A stretch of 64,000 bases of DNA from positions 56,334,475-56,398,474 of the forward strand of contig CM068580.1 in NCBI GenBank assembly GCA_035048485.1, read 5' to 3'. Positions 1 through 15,000 of the stretch are shown here, in pieces. The number at the start of each line of letters is the position of its first letter. Positions within the stretch are counted from its first letter, which is position 1. Source of the DNA: Pteria penguin. Its lineage: Eukaryota > Mollusca > Bivalvia > Pterioida > Pteriidae. The notes under the pieces were generated by a model. The model did not search any database. It had not been told where the DNA came from and saw only the letters and a list, made by a program, of their open reading frames with translations. Made by a program: the position numbers and the translations under genes.

Positions 1-640
1 AAAACATCTAACCAGATCAGCTATTAGTGAATTCTTTGTAATGTAAAACCGTCGTGACGGCCTTAAGGCTCAATACTTTGTATGGCTTAGGTAAAGTATG
101 GCTGTTTTCAATAATCACCTCTTTTTGTCTTTCAAGTTTTGATCAATTTAATTAGACTGGGCGCATGACTTTTCTCACATTCAATCTAGTCAAAATTTTC
201 AAGTTACAAAAAGACTATTCTTGCGGTCAGATGGTAACATGAAAACATTTTGGAATAAGGTCATTCATGTCTAACATATTCATTGGCACAGCTATGGGAT
301 CGAACATACCATTAACTGCTATAAAGTTCACCAGAATATCAAGTTGTCCCTATTCCGCTTGCATAGGATATGAGGTTGTGATATTGTAAGGTATGTTGTC
401 TGATTCGCTTAATGGTATCTAAATTTTTTTCTGGCTGTCCTTAGGTCGAGGATGTTCATCAGCCACTCCAATCATGCAGTCAGTTGGGATGAATAGGCAC
501 TAAGATCCTATACTGTCCACTGAGAAGAGGATGCTAAGTAGGAAGTGAAAACCTGATATTTTATAGGACTAAAGGACACATGTCCCATGCGAGGATCGAT
601 GTTCGATGATTGGTCAAAACCCGGAATCCATTTAGGCTCA
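1..640. other. Spacer, nothing recognised
   Basis: No exon, repeat family or RNA gene recognised. Composition is less AT-rich than the UTR-like stretch after 2200. Confidence 0.4.
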
Positions 641-643
641 TCA

Positions 644-815
644 TAGACGGATCTAGAAATTTTCGAAAAGGGGTTGCAGTCTCCCATAACTAATGTTTTG
701 CACTATTCGGTCTGGAAAGTGGATTTGCAGCCTTAAAAATGGTCGAAAATGCCCCTTTTGGAAAAAAAAAATCCACCCAACTTCCCCTCTAATTGCTCAT
801 CGGTTCCGAAGGTTT
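644..815 (+). repeat. Degenerate repeat shared with 39626-39820
   Basis: Strings such as cggatctagaaa, gcagtctcccat, atgttttgcacta and ttgtcgaaaatg-like segments recur in the same order at 39626-39820. The element ends resemble the 'gtggcggat' inverted-repeat elements at 52836 and 60330. Non-coding. Confidence 0.65.
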
Positions 816-2199
816 AGGGTGTTTTCGGCAAGGTTTCACAGTATCCGGTCATACCCTTGGGTCCGTTTGCCGATAAGGCTTACTTAGTGTTCCTGGCATT
901 CTCACTCTCCAATGGGCGAGATTCTTAGCGGAACACAGCTCGGCAGGTTGGTTTAAACTTGTAATTTAGAATGGCATACATAAATGTCTTAATACCAAGA
1001 ATAGTTTTATGTGTATTGTTACTGCGGACGTCACAAATATAGCATAAAGGGCAAAACTTGTTTTTGTTCACGCATAAAAATACACTGAATTTGGCGTAAA
1101 ACAATCTTACAATAAGAAACTAGTTTTTGACAGTGAATGTGTCTGAAACATTACACCTGGTTAGTTTCCTTTTTTGCGTAAACACGGGCAAGAGTTCTTT
1201 CTGAGTATAAAAACATGTGCCGTCTGCCTCGTTGTAACTATTTTCAACTATGATTTATTCATGCAAATACATCAATTCACAATTATGACTGTTAATAAAA
1301 TAGAATGAAATCAAACATTTATTTCTATCAAAAATTGTATTAATTTTCTAATACATGTAATAGCTAATAACAACACTGCCCAAATCTGAGGGAAGTTAAG
1401 TTAATCTCGCAATACTTGAAAATTGTTTAAATCCCTTATGTTGCTCATGTCCATTCAATTCAACACGATGTGTGGATCTTCAGCTTGAATTTGCGGACAA
1501 TATCAGATTTCTCTCGAAAAACAATGAACACTTACCATCAAAGAAGGCAATGTTACTGTCATACGTCACTACGATCCTTGCAGAGAAAGCGATGGACCAC
1601 ACTAAAATTCCAAATTCCAAACTACCCGGTTTCCACATTTTTTCATATCACATTCCTGCGTCCTCAGCATCTATGATATGACCCGATACACTCCGACCTT
1701 TCTTGTTTCAGACATCCCTCCATTGAATCCTCTCGGGTTTCATACCGGTGTAGAAATAGCGTCTGCTGCTTAATGATAGCAGTGCGATGGGCAGTGTTCG
1801 GGAAAATCAATCTCGCTCAGTGAAGGAGATTTAACTTGTGTTCTCGTTCGTAGATTAGAGAAATACCTTCGGGCGTCTGATTACATCTATTTTCTCTATT
1901 TACCTGGAGTTACAGAATTACAAAGAAATGTGTAATTGTTTTGAAAACATTTTCGACTTAATTATCTACGGGAGATAACTCTCGTTGAACTTCACTGAGT
2001 GGAGTGCTGGTTGAATACGTTAACTAGGCAAAGTATAGTAATTATGACTATAATGTTCCTAAGAACAGGTGTCACCTGTAAAAACAAAAGTGGCAAACAG
2101 ATTTTTAAAGTGTTACTAGGCTTTAAAGGTAACACATAGATAGTTAAAGCAATATTTATTATCTTTGTTCCCATTCCATTGTAATAGCATATTAAAATG
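816..2199. other. Spacer, nothing recognised
   Basis: Overlapping open frames of 60-70 codons near 1470-1681 have no recognisable domain, signal peptide or splice context; treated as chance. Confidence 0.4.
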
Positions 2200-5100
2200 T
2201 CACATTACATTTTACTTGCTTCAATATACTGCAAGAAGGCGGTAATTTAAAAAAAAGAAATGAACTGGCAAAATGTTAAGAATATTCAAATACAAGACCC
2301 TTGTTCTCAGCATTTTTCCCCGTAATCTTGCATACATCAAATAAACGAACAAAAATACAATATCAGATTCTTTATTATAAATATAAAGCAGATGCATTTC
2401 ATAAAATGCAGAATGACATTATACGTAAGGACATTGTAAACTGCAAACTGTTATTTCTCAAAAACTACAGAGCTATCTGCTGATATTGTCAAAAGACATA
2501 TAAATCTGAGATTTTGATGTACAAAGATAAAAATATATTTCAAATCATATTAATTTCACTAAAATCCTGATTACATAAATATTGTTTTATTTCTTTAAAA
2601 AGATTTTGGTTTAATAATGAGAATTAGTCACTTTAGCTCTGATCTAGTTCTTCCACAGCTATATTGCAAAATTACTTTTCACTTCATACAAGAACATTAT
2701 TTTTCAAATCATCTACTTCACCTTAACGCTGTGTATAAACTTCCATATTATACAACAAAGATGGGTACTTTCTCATCAAAACTACTCACAATACTGGTAA
2801 ACATACAGTACACATAATGCACCTACATAAACCTATGTATAAAAATGTATTCACAATGTCTTTGAAACCTTTCATATACAAACTCTTAAAAAAAAAAAGA
2901 ATTATAACACCTGTGTGAATTTTACATACTAAAATATTAATATGTATTCCAAATTTAATTCATTTCCAACTTAAAAAAAATCACAATTTTACTATGACAT
3001 GGCATAGTATCTATAACTCTTCTGCATGAATCATAATAATTATACCTATCTTAACTATGGGCACAGATGTAAACATATCAATATACATAGATGAATTGCT
3101 CATTCAACTAGGCAGTAAAAGGAAGATTACAATTTTAATAGGATACAAATACATGGAAGAATAGGCATTTGTTGTAAATATGTGGTAAGAATACATGTAA
3201 GTATTACTCATGGGTATAACAGATACTGAAAACAATAAAATATGATAAAAATTTTCAAAATAAACAATAAAGCAAGCAACATCTAAAATCCATACCACAT
3301 ACACATGTAAAATAATTTCATCACAATCCTACGTTTTTCATATAAATAAGTTCATGCTTTTATATGTACAGTAACAAATTTATCAATATTATGTATACAG
3401 TTATATATGCTTTATTCACAATACAACACTCTGAGTATATGAAGGTCTACCTATATTGCATAGAATAAAAGCCAAACTAAATCATGAAAGACTTCTTTGA
3501 AATCAGATATGTATCACTGTATGAAAGCATCTGCTGTTTTTATTCAATGTCAACATCTAAATCTATTTTTGCCTCTTTATTTCATGTTATGAATTATAAT
3601 TTTCCTAAGTTTATACTTATGGGCCCCTATACTATTACAATATCAAAAAATAAAAATTCTGAAGAAATCATTAACAAAATGTCTATATAGGTTTATGAGA
3701 AACAAATAATTTCATTCAGTGATTATACTATTTTCAATGAATCTTTCAAACTCATTATTTGATTAACCCATTAGACCGAGCACTGGATCTGTTCATTTTC
3801 GACAGATTGACCCTGATTGACCTTTCGAGTGTTGGTAGATTCCTCAAGTACACACAAATATATTGTACACCAAAAATTATAGAATAAACTATAAATGCTA
3901 AATTGAAAACTATAAAACAAAGACCTTGACATTATGTAGCATTGTTTTTATGAAATGCACTACAGAAAAAAAAATTATATTCAAATAATTGTAATTCTCT
4001 ATTTCCATTTTAAATCTTATACAATTTTAACCGAATATTTTTTGTGTGTACTCAAGTTAAGAAATTTTGATTAACATGATTACAATACACTGAATCATAT
4101 ATCATAAATCATACTTATATCACATTAATAATCATAAGAAATATAAAAATCAGCAAAACTACACGCTTTGAATATTCTCTACAGACAGCTTTATCATCTA
4201 CGATACACTACAGCCAAATTAATGCACACACAAGGAATTTAATTACATATCTAAAATATATATATTTATAAAATTGCAAGTAAATTCAAATTTACAAAGC
4301 AAATAAAAGCATAAAACATGTATTTCAAATAAATTTCATGATATTTTTGTGACACGTATATGAACTAAACAGATCTTATTCCCAAGAGCACCATTAAAAT
4401 GCACAAAAAACAAAATCTAAATAACTCCCATAATGAAAGAGTTATAAACAATACTTAATGACAAGCATTACAAAATTACATGTCTGAAAAAACTATTACA
4501 AATATTTAATTTTGTTTCCATTTATTTAAAGTGGCAAAACTGTTTAAATTTCAAATTAATATAATACTATTTTTTTTTACAAAATAATAGAATTATATCA
4601 ACACAATAGATACAACACTATGTATCAAAATGAGCATGAATTTAGAACTAGAATTAACAAGCTTTGGCAAGGGATCAAGGGAATTCCATTTACTTGTATA
4701 AACATGTCTTTCAGCACTACACTGTATATTGTTCTAGGTCCTATCCTCTCGTATCATCTATAACCCATGTATTGATGCTCATTTGTTCATTATATACAAA
4801 ATGCACCAGAATAATTCACTATTGCAAAATGTAGCAAAGAAGTTACAAAACTCTTAATTATAAACATAAATATGAATTCTTATGATATAACTTCACTGTC
4901 TTACAGGACATCCACTAGATTCACTAAATACCAGTACCAATTCAGGTTCATACCCATTTGACAAATTTTACCGAGAAAGTTGTTGAAGAGAGAAAATTGT
5001 TCACAACCCATCATTTTAAGAGAATCTTCATACTCTATTGTTAAGGCTGTATCAAAAAGAACAGCTACACCTCGAATCTTCATTTCCATTGAAAATAAAG

Positions 5101-6004
5101 TTGTTAGAATATTTTTGTGTGAAAATCATATTTATGTACTAGAAGTCCATTTGTCTCCCTTGACACATTTTGCTGATGCAGTATTGTATACATAGATTGG
5201 TCAAATGGCAAAATGGAATGATACGTCAATGTTTGTCTCTTCCGTGTAAAACCACTTCAATGGTTTACCACCTTATACTATATACAACCATTCCCTTCCT
5301 ACTGGCCCTTTACAACAGATTACAACACAGGCGGTGTTTATGTGAGTATCGCTGGATCATGGAGTATACTTGACAACTATCTACATATTTACACAAGCAA
5401 TCAACAAATATTCAACAGTTAAATATACTTCGATATAAATAGAGAGGGGCGACCTCTCAATACACAACCAATCATTCATGATGAAACATCAGCAGTCATA
5501 TACAACAACAACCAATAATTAATCAGTTACATATATATCAACCAATCAGAATCTTACAATTCTGGTTTCAAAATCATTATTAATAACTTATAAGGATCTG
5601 TATTTCACTGTAGCATTTTGATCTTCAGATTTTGATAATGGTTAAAATTTAAATGCTTAAGTATAATTACCACAAAAAAAAATCAATATACAAAGTAATC
5701 AAAATATTTTCTTTTAAAAATTTCTGATTTTTTGTTTTTTGCTTTTATACATAGATAATAATAATAGCTGTTGAAATCAAATTACATCCACATAAACTGA
5801 AACCTTATCGTTGCACTGAACAAAGTAAGTAGTCTCCCTTTACACAGTTTATCACATCCTTTCCTTTTGATACAATTGTTAATAGCACCATAGAAGTTAG
5901 CCTTCATGATAGAAAGCAAACATGCTCCATTACAGAGGGCAAAATAAATTCTCCATAATAAGAGGCAAAATAAGTCTCTATGACTGAGGATCGAAAGTTG
6001 TCAC
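2200..6004 (-). other. Probable long 3' UTR of the FRRS1-like gene
   Basis: A very AT-rich stretch with no recognisable SINE, tandem array or exon, in contrast to the regions on both sides. Minus-strand AATAAA signals (read as tttatt) occur near 2369, 2587, 3411, 3577 and 4521, so the poly(A) site cannot be chosen. Assignment as UTR is inference from position and composition. Confidence 0.45.
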
Positions 6005-6097
6005 TTAAGAAGCCGCAATACTGATCAGCATAATCAAGGCTACGATACAAGTCACGATAAAGTGGGCAATAAACATATTCCTCTTGAAGATGCGACC
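6005..6097 (-). CDS. FRRS1-like: FRRS1-like last coding exon: C-terminal helix and stop
   Basis: Residues 594-623 and TAA. GRIFKRN precedes a hydrophobic helix with little behind it, so the chain ends close to the membrane. Acceptor ttttcag. Confidence 0.9.
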   Translation of the reverse strand, partial: GRIFKRNMFIAHFIVTCIVALIMLISIAAS

Positions 6098-9000
6098 CTG
6101 AAAATACAACAAAATTATCATAATACTCATAATATCAATATTATGTTTCAATCTCATAAAAATTTCAAGGTCAAACTTGAAGATGGAAAAATTAAAAGAT
6201 CATCATGCTTTATTTACATGTGAAGTTAAAACATAATCGGCAACATAGTTCTTCCTTAACAGAGTTTATTACAATAGGCCATTTTCATGTAATCAGAAAG
6301 GACCATTAAAAACATAGATTTTACAAGTCAGACTACAGACGACTGATTGTCAAGTCACACTTGGCCGAAGCATCGACGTTATGTATCCAAAGATTAGATT
6401 ATTGCGTCATAAGTAAAATAAAGCCGAAGTATGCTATGTCCGTAGTTTGAACATAACTCGGAAATAGTCTATTGCTACACTGTCATTGTAAATCAATAGA
6501 CAGCTCCTGTTTTTCAATCTGAATAAATTACAACAAATATCAGGACTTCATTTTACTGTTAACATTCCCCCCTTCCCCAAACATACACATATTGTATGCT
6601 AAGCTGGAATAAACAATCAACTAACCCTTTTACAATTGACAACATGAAAGCAAAAAACATATAGTATAGCATTGTAAATAATTGGATTCCATCATTAATC
6701 CAAACAAAAACACAATACGAAATGATATGAAAAATACTACGATACATACTGCTGGTTCAGGTTCAGGAATATACGCTTTAGGATTCTCTCGCTTCTGAAA
6801 CTCATACTTCTTCCTCCTCTCTGTAATCAAGATCGTACATGTTTACCTCAATAAAATCTAGACATAAACTTTCAATGATTGATATCAAAATCATATTCTC
6901 CATAAAATTTTCAAAACTTTGAACCGAAAGCAGATTTTAAACTTGCTCTTTTTTTCACTTTTGATATGCATGATACCCTTTATTTTAAGTCAAATTGTAT
7001 CAAGTTATATTATTTTGTTTCAAACAAAATAAAATTGATGCCACTTACATGTATGATTACCTTCATAAAAAGCATTTGGTATTTCCAATGCACTACTCTC
7101 CTTGAGAGCTTTATATGCATCCAATAACTGATTTATTATTGTTTTACGTCACTCCATGATTCTTTCATGTACATGTATATGATGATGGCATCTGCCTGAT
7201 GCACTGCACAGAAATTTATACCTTTGCAACAGACCCATCTGAAGCAGTAAGGGGTTTTTTACTTGCCACAGTAAATCTACTTTCTTTACATTAATTAATA
7301 GAGCTACAGCAACCTTTGGCCTCTGCTATCCACCTACCTTTATTTTTCTTATGAGTACAGCACTGGTGAACTTCTAGAGTGATCTCCACGATGATATGGA
7401 AGAGGATGTAGATAAAGAGAATCCAGGTGGCCCACCATGGTACATGAGACTTTCCAAAATCCATTCCAATAAACATATTTGGGACTGGAAAGAAAATAAA
7501 TTACATGTAATATAATACCATGAAGATATGCTTTCAGTATCATCACAATCTAAGGAAAATGGTTCATTAATATTAAAGATTGACTTTTAACAAACAAGAA
7601 TTTACAGATATTTTTAAAATTTAGAATTTTTAAATTGTACTTACTGGCAAGACACCAAGCAATGGTACCAAAAGCCCAGTGTATCCAATTAACACAGGGC
7701 CTACAAGTATGTTCATCTGGGGGTCGTAGAAGAGCAATGATAGGCTGAAAATGAAGGTTGCAATGTTTAATCGGTATTTTCTATGACATAATGCTTAATG
7801 TCATACTGTAAAAAATGGTACACATAATATTTTCAACAGAAATTTTTTATTTTGTCTGAGTATGAACTGAATACAATTAGTCAATTTGATCGAAAAATGT
7901 TCTTGTAACATTACCCTGTTACTTTTCTACAGTTGAGGTTCTTGATTTACATTCTGTTCTTGCTTTCATTTCTTTAATTTCCAAACATATAAGGAGTAAG
8001 GTGTTTGTTTTACACCAGCTGCTGTAACCTCAAAGCTTTATTATGAAAATGCTTTTAGTTCCAGCATCAGATTCTTCCTTGCTGCCATGACCCTAGATAA
8101 CACACTGCTAGGGGGATTTTAAACACGGCTTTCCTTTACACAAGCTCCAGCATTGAAATGTGCAGATGTAAAATTGATACATGTACCACCACATGCTCAG
8201 CTGGTTTTGTGTGTTTCTTTGTTTACATCATGCCATGATCGTTTGGTTTATATGGTGATGGCATCTGTCTGATGCAGCGCAGAGAAATTTAGACCTATGT
8301 ATAGCAGAAGTGAGCAGGAGGACCACACTAATATTTGTCCCATCTTAAAGACGGGTCACCAAAGATCTGCCAGTGAGACACGAACCCAGGGCCCCCGGCC
8401 TTGAGCCGAGCAAAATAATGACTGCCATCCACTGGGTTACAGGCTTTGCTATATCTGAACCTGTAATTCTCTGAATACAAATCAAAATATGCTAAGTATG
8501 ATATCTTTTGGAAAATAAAGTGTAATGTTTCCTTACATTGATAATAACACAGCATAGGATGATGATTCCCAGGATTGGATGGGCTTCATAAGGGAGATGG
8601 TTAGCCTGGAAGAGAAAGATACAGATGCTTTACTGATCAAAATTTATCGTTAACAGCTCGCAAATAGTGCACCTTTGGTAACTACTGAAGTCAGGGGTAC
8701 ATTGGGATATATAAATCAACAAATTAAATAGTGTGTCCCAATCACAACATTGTGAAAGGACTTGAAAAACTGTGTTCATTTTAGAAAACTGCATGAAAGA
8801 AGTATAGAAAAATTTATTCGTAGCAAAGAATCTAAATGATGAGTATAACGTTTTATATAATGGCCCAAAGAGCTAAATTTATCTTCCAAATTATAGTAAT
8901 ATATCAATATATTAATACCTATCACATGGGGTCATACAGTTATGTACTTACCAAGCTATATCCTCCTACTTCCACAAAAATCAGAATACAAGAGATAACG

Positions 9001-12000
9001 ATCAACAGGAACACCATGGCCATACAGTTAAAGTGACCCTGAAATTATATACATGTAATAGTTACTTTGGCCATACCGTTAAAGGGACCCTGAAATTATA
9101 CACATGTAATATAATAGTTACATTGGCCATACAGGTAAAGTGACCCTGAAATCATATATGAAAGTTACACTGGCCATACAGTTTATTGATTGATTTTCGT
9201 TTAACGTCACACCATGAATATTTCACGTATATGGTGACGGCAACTGCCTGATGCGGGGCATACAAATTTTGACCTTTGCAACAGACCCACCCAAAAAAGT
9301 GAGGGATCTTTAACGTGCCATGCATACCACGACATGGGGCCTCGGTTTTTACGGTCTTATCCGAAAGACAGGACATCGGCATCCAGCATGACCAGAGTGG
9401 GACTCAAACCCTGGCCTTCCAATCAGGAGGCGAGAGCGATACCACTAGGCCATTCCGGCTTCATACAGTTAAAGTGACCCCGAAATCATATATGAAAGTT
9501 ACACCGGCAATACAGTTAAAGTGATCCTGAAATCATGTCATATTTATTACATTAGCCATACAGTTAAAGTGTCAAGTTTCAAAGAAAAACAAGAAAACAA
9601 GACTTAAATACTTGTTTCTTGTCTTTATAAACCCCAATGAAACTGTTTTGAAACTTGACAAAACTCATTTGCTTTTATTTTTTTTATTTCATATTTTACT
9701 TTAATAAACTAGGCATTTTTGAAAGTAATGTCCCCTGCGGTAAAAAGAATTTGCCTAAATCAGGAAACATCTCTGAAGCTGGACAGACAAACACAAAGAC
9801 AGATAATGACAAATGGACAGTCCAAACATTATATGCCCCTAGATCATTTTTGCTAAGGAAACTTTTTTAAATCTTTAACTATGTGAACCAAAATGTACAA
9901 CTGTGTATCTACATTAAGTACCACTGGTATTTAATACATTGTATTCCATTGGTTCTTTACATACTATAAATTACTATGTGATCCATACCAGGTTGCAACA
10001 TACATTTAAAAAATCTGACCTATATTAAGAGATTTCAGTCATTTTCAGTGATTTTGATACATGTAACATTGTCCATCAGAACAATGAATTACAATGAGAC
10101 AAATTCAGAATTATGTCAGTCCAAAGGAAATTTTGCCAGTAAAAACCCTAGACTGACATTTTTCGACATCACCGTATGACATTTGAAATATATACTCACA
10201 ATAAACCAGTATTTCTGTCCATAAAATCTTTTATTAGGCCACATGGGTTTGTAATATTTTGTCAAGAGTAGTCCAATTGTTCCAAAGAAGCACCAGCCCA
10301 GAATCATCAGGATTCCTAAAAAAAATCTGAATACATTAAAAAGTTTCCTGTTACATACTTCAAACCCAAACATTTTTATTTTATTCCATCTTTCTAATTC
10401 AAATATAGTATGTGTGAGTAAAAATAATGCTGTCTTTTGACACTGATTTGGAAAAATCTCAAATCCAACATTTGAGTATTGATAAGCCGTGTTTTCCCTC
10501 TTTTAAATTTAATAAGATAAAAAGGCTGAGAATTTGATCATAGTTCTGCTACATGCTGAAGTGTTTTTCAGCTTTTTACTCATTGTTCCAGTCAGATTGC
10601 TGCACTTGAGAAGAAATATTTGGTAGTTGTAAGTATATATACTATAGGTGGATACTTACCGTGAGCTTTGACTAAGGGGTACCGAGCAAAGTCACCAATG
10701 TTCATGGAGGAGTCAGCCAGATTGACCATTTCTCTGGATGATTTAGGATAATCATTGTGACCAAATCTGTGTGGAGCTGTGATACCTATAAATATATGTA
10801 CCATTTGTGAACCAAAAGTAAGAGATAAAATCTAATATGTGAATAAAAAGAATATTTAGATAAACAAAAATATATACATATTCACTTAACCCATCGACAT
10901 AACAAACTATGGGAATGAAAATAATAAAAGATTCTTATAAAAACGAAAGTTGTTCTGTATACTGTTGCTTGGTGCCTACATGACACATTTGACCAATATG
11001 ACAGGTTTATCTTTAACTTAAGGCTAAAAAAAAATCAAGAATCTAAAATAAACCACTAATTTTTGGCAGATACATTTATATCCTGTGGCAATTACTTACA
11101 TGATGCAGGCTAATCAGAGACAAAAAACTAAAATGAGTTTCAATCCTGGGCAATATCTCAATCAACCAACTAGGCTTCTAATACAAAAACATGTACATCT
11201 AAATAACATTGTAATGACTGCATGGCACTTTACTAAATCTTGGCTTAGCGTAATGAGATACATACTGTTGGCAGCTGGCCCTCTGGTCATGAGGAGATGA
11301 TAATCTCCTGAAAGTGGTAGGGACTCGATCTGTTTATTTTCTGAAACCAGGAATCGACACCGAATTCTCTGCTGGTAAAACTGACCACCACATTCTAGGT
11401 CCATTCCAGGACAGCTGTGCTGAATTCCAACTTGGGGCTGATATCAAAAATGTAGTTACTTTTATATTACATAAGATACAGTTCCTTCATTATAAAAAAT
11501 ATAACGAGAGTATCAGTATTTAAAAAAATTTCTTGTTAGTATATTGACATAAAACCACAAGCTGTGTTTCTGAAACACTAATGCCGCCAGCGGCAACTAA
11601 GTCCAAATCGTTATTTTTAGCATGAAGGTCATTGTCCAGGTTAAAAGGTCATCAACCTTGGTGTCATTTGAAAGAGCTTCATTAGTAGAGTATGTGTGTG
11701 TAATATGAAGTCTCTATCCCTCATGGTTCAAGAGTTGTGGCCAAGGATAAAGTTGACAACAGACAATCACATAGAAAGTCATTTTTAGCTTGAAGGTCAT
11801 TGTCAAGGTCAAAAGGTCATCTACCTTGGTGTCATTTGAAAGGGCTTCATTAGTTCAGTATGCATGTGAAATATAAAGTTTATATCCCTCATAGTTCAAA
11901 AGTTATGGCCAAGGTGAAAGCTGACAAGGTGAAAGTTGACAACACAAACAAACAGACAGACATGACCAAAAAAATATGCCCCCGATCTATTGATACGAAG

Positions 12001-15000
12001 GCTTAAGAATAAACTGCAAATAATCAAAATGATTTAAAAATGTGTTATTTTTTTTTAACACAAATTCAATATAGAAATAATATTATTACATGTATAGAGA
12101 TAATATTCTTATATTGATACAATATAAAAGTAGATGTATAGCAAAATACTGAAAGAAGAATAATCATACCTTAGCAAATCTCTCTGTGCCAGCTCCTACA
12201 CTTTTAGCTTGAAATACCTCTGTTACCCCTGTACCCCCATTATGTACACACTCAAACACCCTATCTCCACCCTGAAACCATAAAACGATTTTCATCAGGA
12301 ATGTTGGTCTCTTTATCATGCAGGCATATCACCATATTACATATGTAAGATTAAATGATCAAGTAGGAAATTTGAGAAATCTATGATTTACCTAACCGTC
12401 TACTGGTAAAATAAACCATTACCACTATGCTATAAGTTTCATTAATCATCATTATTATCTGGTCAATTCCTGTAATAAACCTCACCAATCAACAAAATTA
12501 AATTTTAATATTTCTCAAATTGCTTTCAGTTTTAGACTTGCAGCAAATGTAGGAATGCATGAAAGGAAAGAATTTCGTTTGTTCAAATACTCACCCAGCG
12601 AGTGTCCTCAGAGAGAGCTAGAGAGACGAATTTATCCGTCACTCCATCCACATATCCTCCCATTTCTATCAGGTATGATCCTTGACGAACAATTTTCCAT
12701 GTTGCAATGTATTCACAGTAGGGTTCCCAGCATCCCTCTGGAATACGGAAACATCCCTTGTCACTTCCACATGTATCGGTATGGATGGGATCAATCAAAG
12801 GAAATGCCTGTAAGAAACAGAAACATAATGATGACACAGTCTAATGAGTAGTCATTAAAATCTACAATTGCTATGCTTTCTTTACTGATGTCTTTTCTTT
12901 ATAAATACTTGTAGACTTGGTGTTAAGTACTTTTTGGAATATTCATTTATTACTAATGCAAAGAAGGAAGAGGATTAGTAATCAAACTCGTCATCTTTTT
13001 TTTTTATTACAGGTGATGATTATTTTTAGTTACTACTAGATTTTAATAAGGTTATAAATAGATCTAAAGAAATCTATAAATCAGAATGCTGTTTATAGAT
13101 TAATAAGGTTATAAATAGATCTAAAGAAATCTATAAATCAGAATATGTTGTTTATAGATTTATATCTTATATATTAATATTCTATATTAACATATCAAAA
13201 TGATATATTACTTATCACATATAGAAGGACACTTAAGATCACGCTAGTCTACACTAAATTTCTTCGAATACTATGATCAAATATGAATGAATAATGCACA
13301 TTTCTCAACAAATTATAACCTGAAAAGATTTCGGTCATTACACTAAGAAAAGAAATACTTCTTTGCCACATCAGGATTATCTCCCCTCAGTGATGAATGC
13401 CAGTGCCACATGATGAAGGAAACCGGTTTACTGGCCACCTTCAGCAGACACACTAACACACTCTACAACTTACTATGCTAATAGTCTAATAAAACCTGAC
13501 ATAGGTGTGAGGCTATGCTAAAGCTCCATTCTGGACCTTTTTTCACTTACGTTTTGTTTTACTAAGCTTATATCCAATGGAGGACCTCCTACTTGGGTAA
13601 TTGGTTCAGACACTTCTTGTATCCAGTAGTTATTGTCATTTTCAACAAAAGTCGCTCTGTAAAGTAAATTCAATGTTAAACAATACTGACAGATATACAG
13701 TTCACTCTCAATACGTTATACTTCCAGAGACCAAGATAGACAATTAAAAGACATCAGGAGTATAACATTTAATGAACCTGATGAACTGAAAACTTATAAA
13801 ATATCTATGTGTTGGAATAAACAAGAATTAACTTCATGAGCATTATTCAAGTTTCAGAGATATGTTTAAAATCAAGGAACTTTCTTGTACATTCTCCCAA
13901 ATCGATGTGAATTTCAAGGAATTTAAAAAACAAAGCATTTGTAAAAATCAATGTTTCATGCACTAAAACAAATCTACAGGGTGGACTTTGTCTGTTGGTT
14001 GTTATTGCAATGTCCATAAATTTTTTACCTATGTCATAATACTAACCATCAACATTTTAATCATGTAGTGTTTTTTTTTAATTAAGTACTTTTGGGCAAC
14101 TAAACAATCTTTCAACTCTTTATTACCTATATGCTTACAAAATGTTCCTAAAACCTCACTGCATCACAATTACTCAATACAACATGACCTAAAGTGGTAA
14201 TGGTTTTACCTGAATTTGAATGGACCTGTGGCATTGTTTCTGGACTGCCAAGATATTTTTATATGTGACTTGGGTGAATAATCATTACTCCTGATGATGG
14301 TCTGCAAAAATATCAAAGTACAGTGTACATAACACGAAAATGCTATCAGAGAAAATCAATACAGCAGTATAGACCTTTCATCTTGCTGTTCCTTGTTAAA
14401 TTTCCCATAAAAGACTGTTTTAATTACCTGGTGACTACATCTGCACTATCCATTGTAAAGAAAATCTGTCCTTCAAAATGGACCCAACCAAAGCAGTAAA
14501 GGAATTTTTTATATGCCAACATGAGACATAAACGAACTTTTACTGTCTCGTCCAAAAAACAGGCCATCAACAGTCAGACCTGAACCTAGGTACTTCAGTC
14601 CTGGGCCAATTAAACTATTGACTGATTTATTTTTGTTTAACGTCACACCATGAATATTTCACGTATATGGTGGCGGCATCTGCCTGATGCGGGGCATACA
14701 AATTTTGACCTTTGCAACGGACCCACCTACTGTCTCATCCAAAAGACAGATCACCGGCATGACCAGAGTGGGACTCGAACCCCGGCCTCCCAATCAGGAG
14801 TCCAGCGCGATACCACTAGGCCACGCCAGCTTCCAATTAAACTACCAAACAGACAACATGTTTGGTGGTTCTCTTTACTCTTGCACTGATCAGATACCAA
14901 ATAAAGGGACTCAAGCATATGAAAGACTACCATGAATTTCTTCACAATCCTTTAATCATCCACGCAGATTAATACATGTACTTAACATGTGTACCATATA

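Noticed and set aside
1470..1681. Overlapping plus-strand frames of 68-69 codons
   Set aside because: Two frames open in the same stretch, no domain, no signal peptide, no splice sites.
9152..9524. Open frames of 69-76 codons on both strands
   Set aside because: They lie in a SINE inserted in an intron; similar frames recur in other copies (14650, 16294, 20971, 51433).
12555..12851. 98-codon frame on the plus strand
   Set aside because: It is the antisense shadow of FRRS1-like exon 5, whose frame joins its neighbours exactly.
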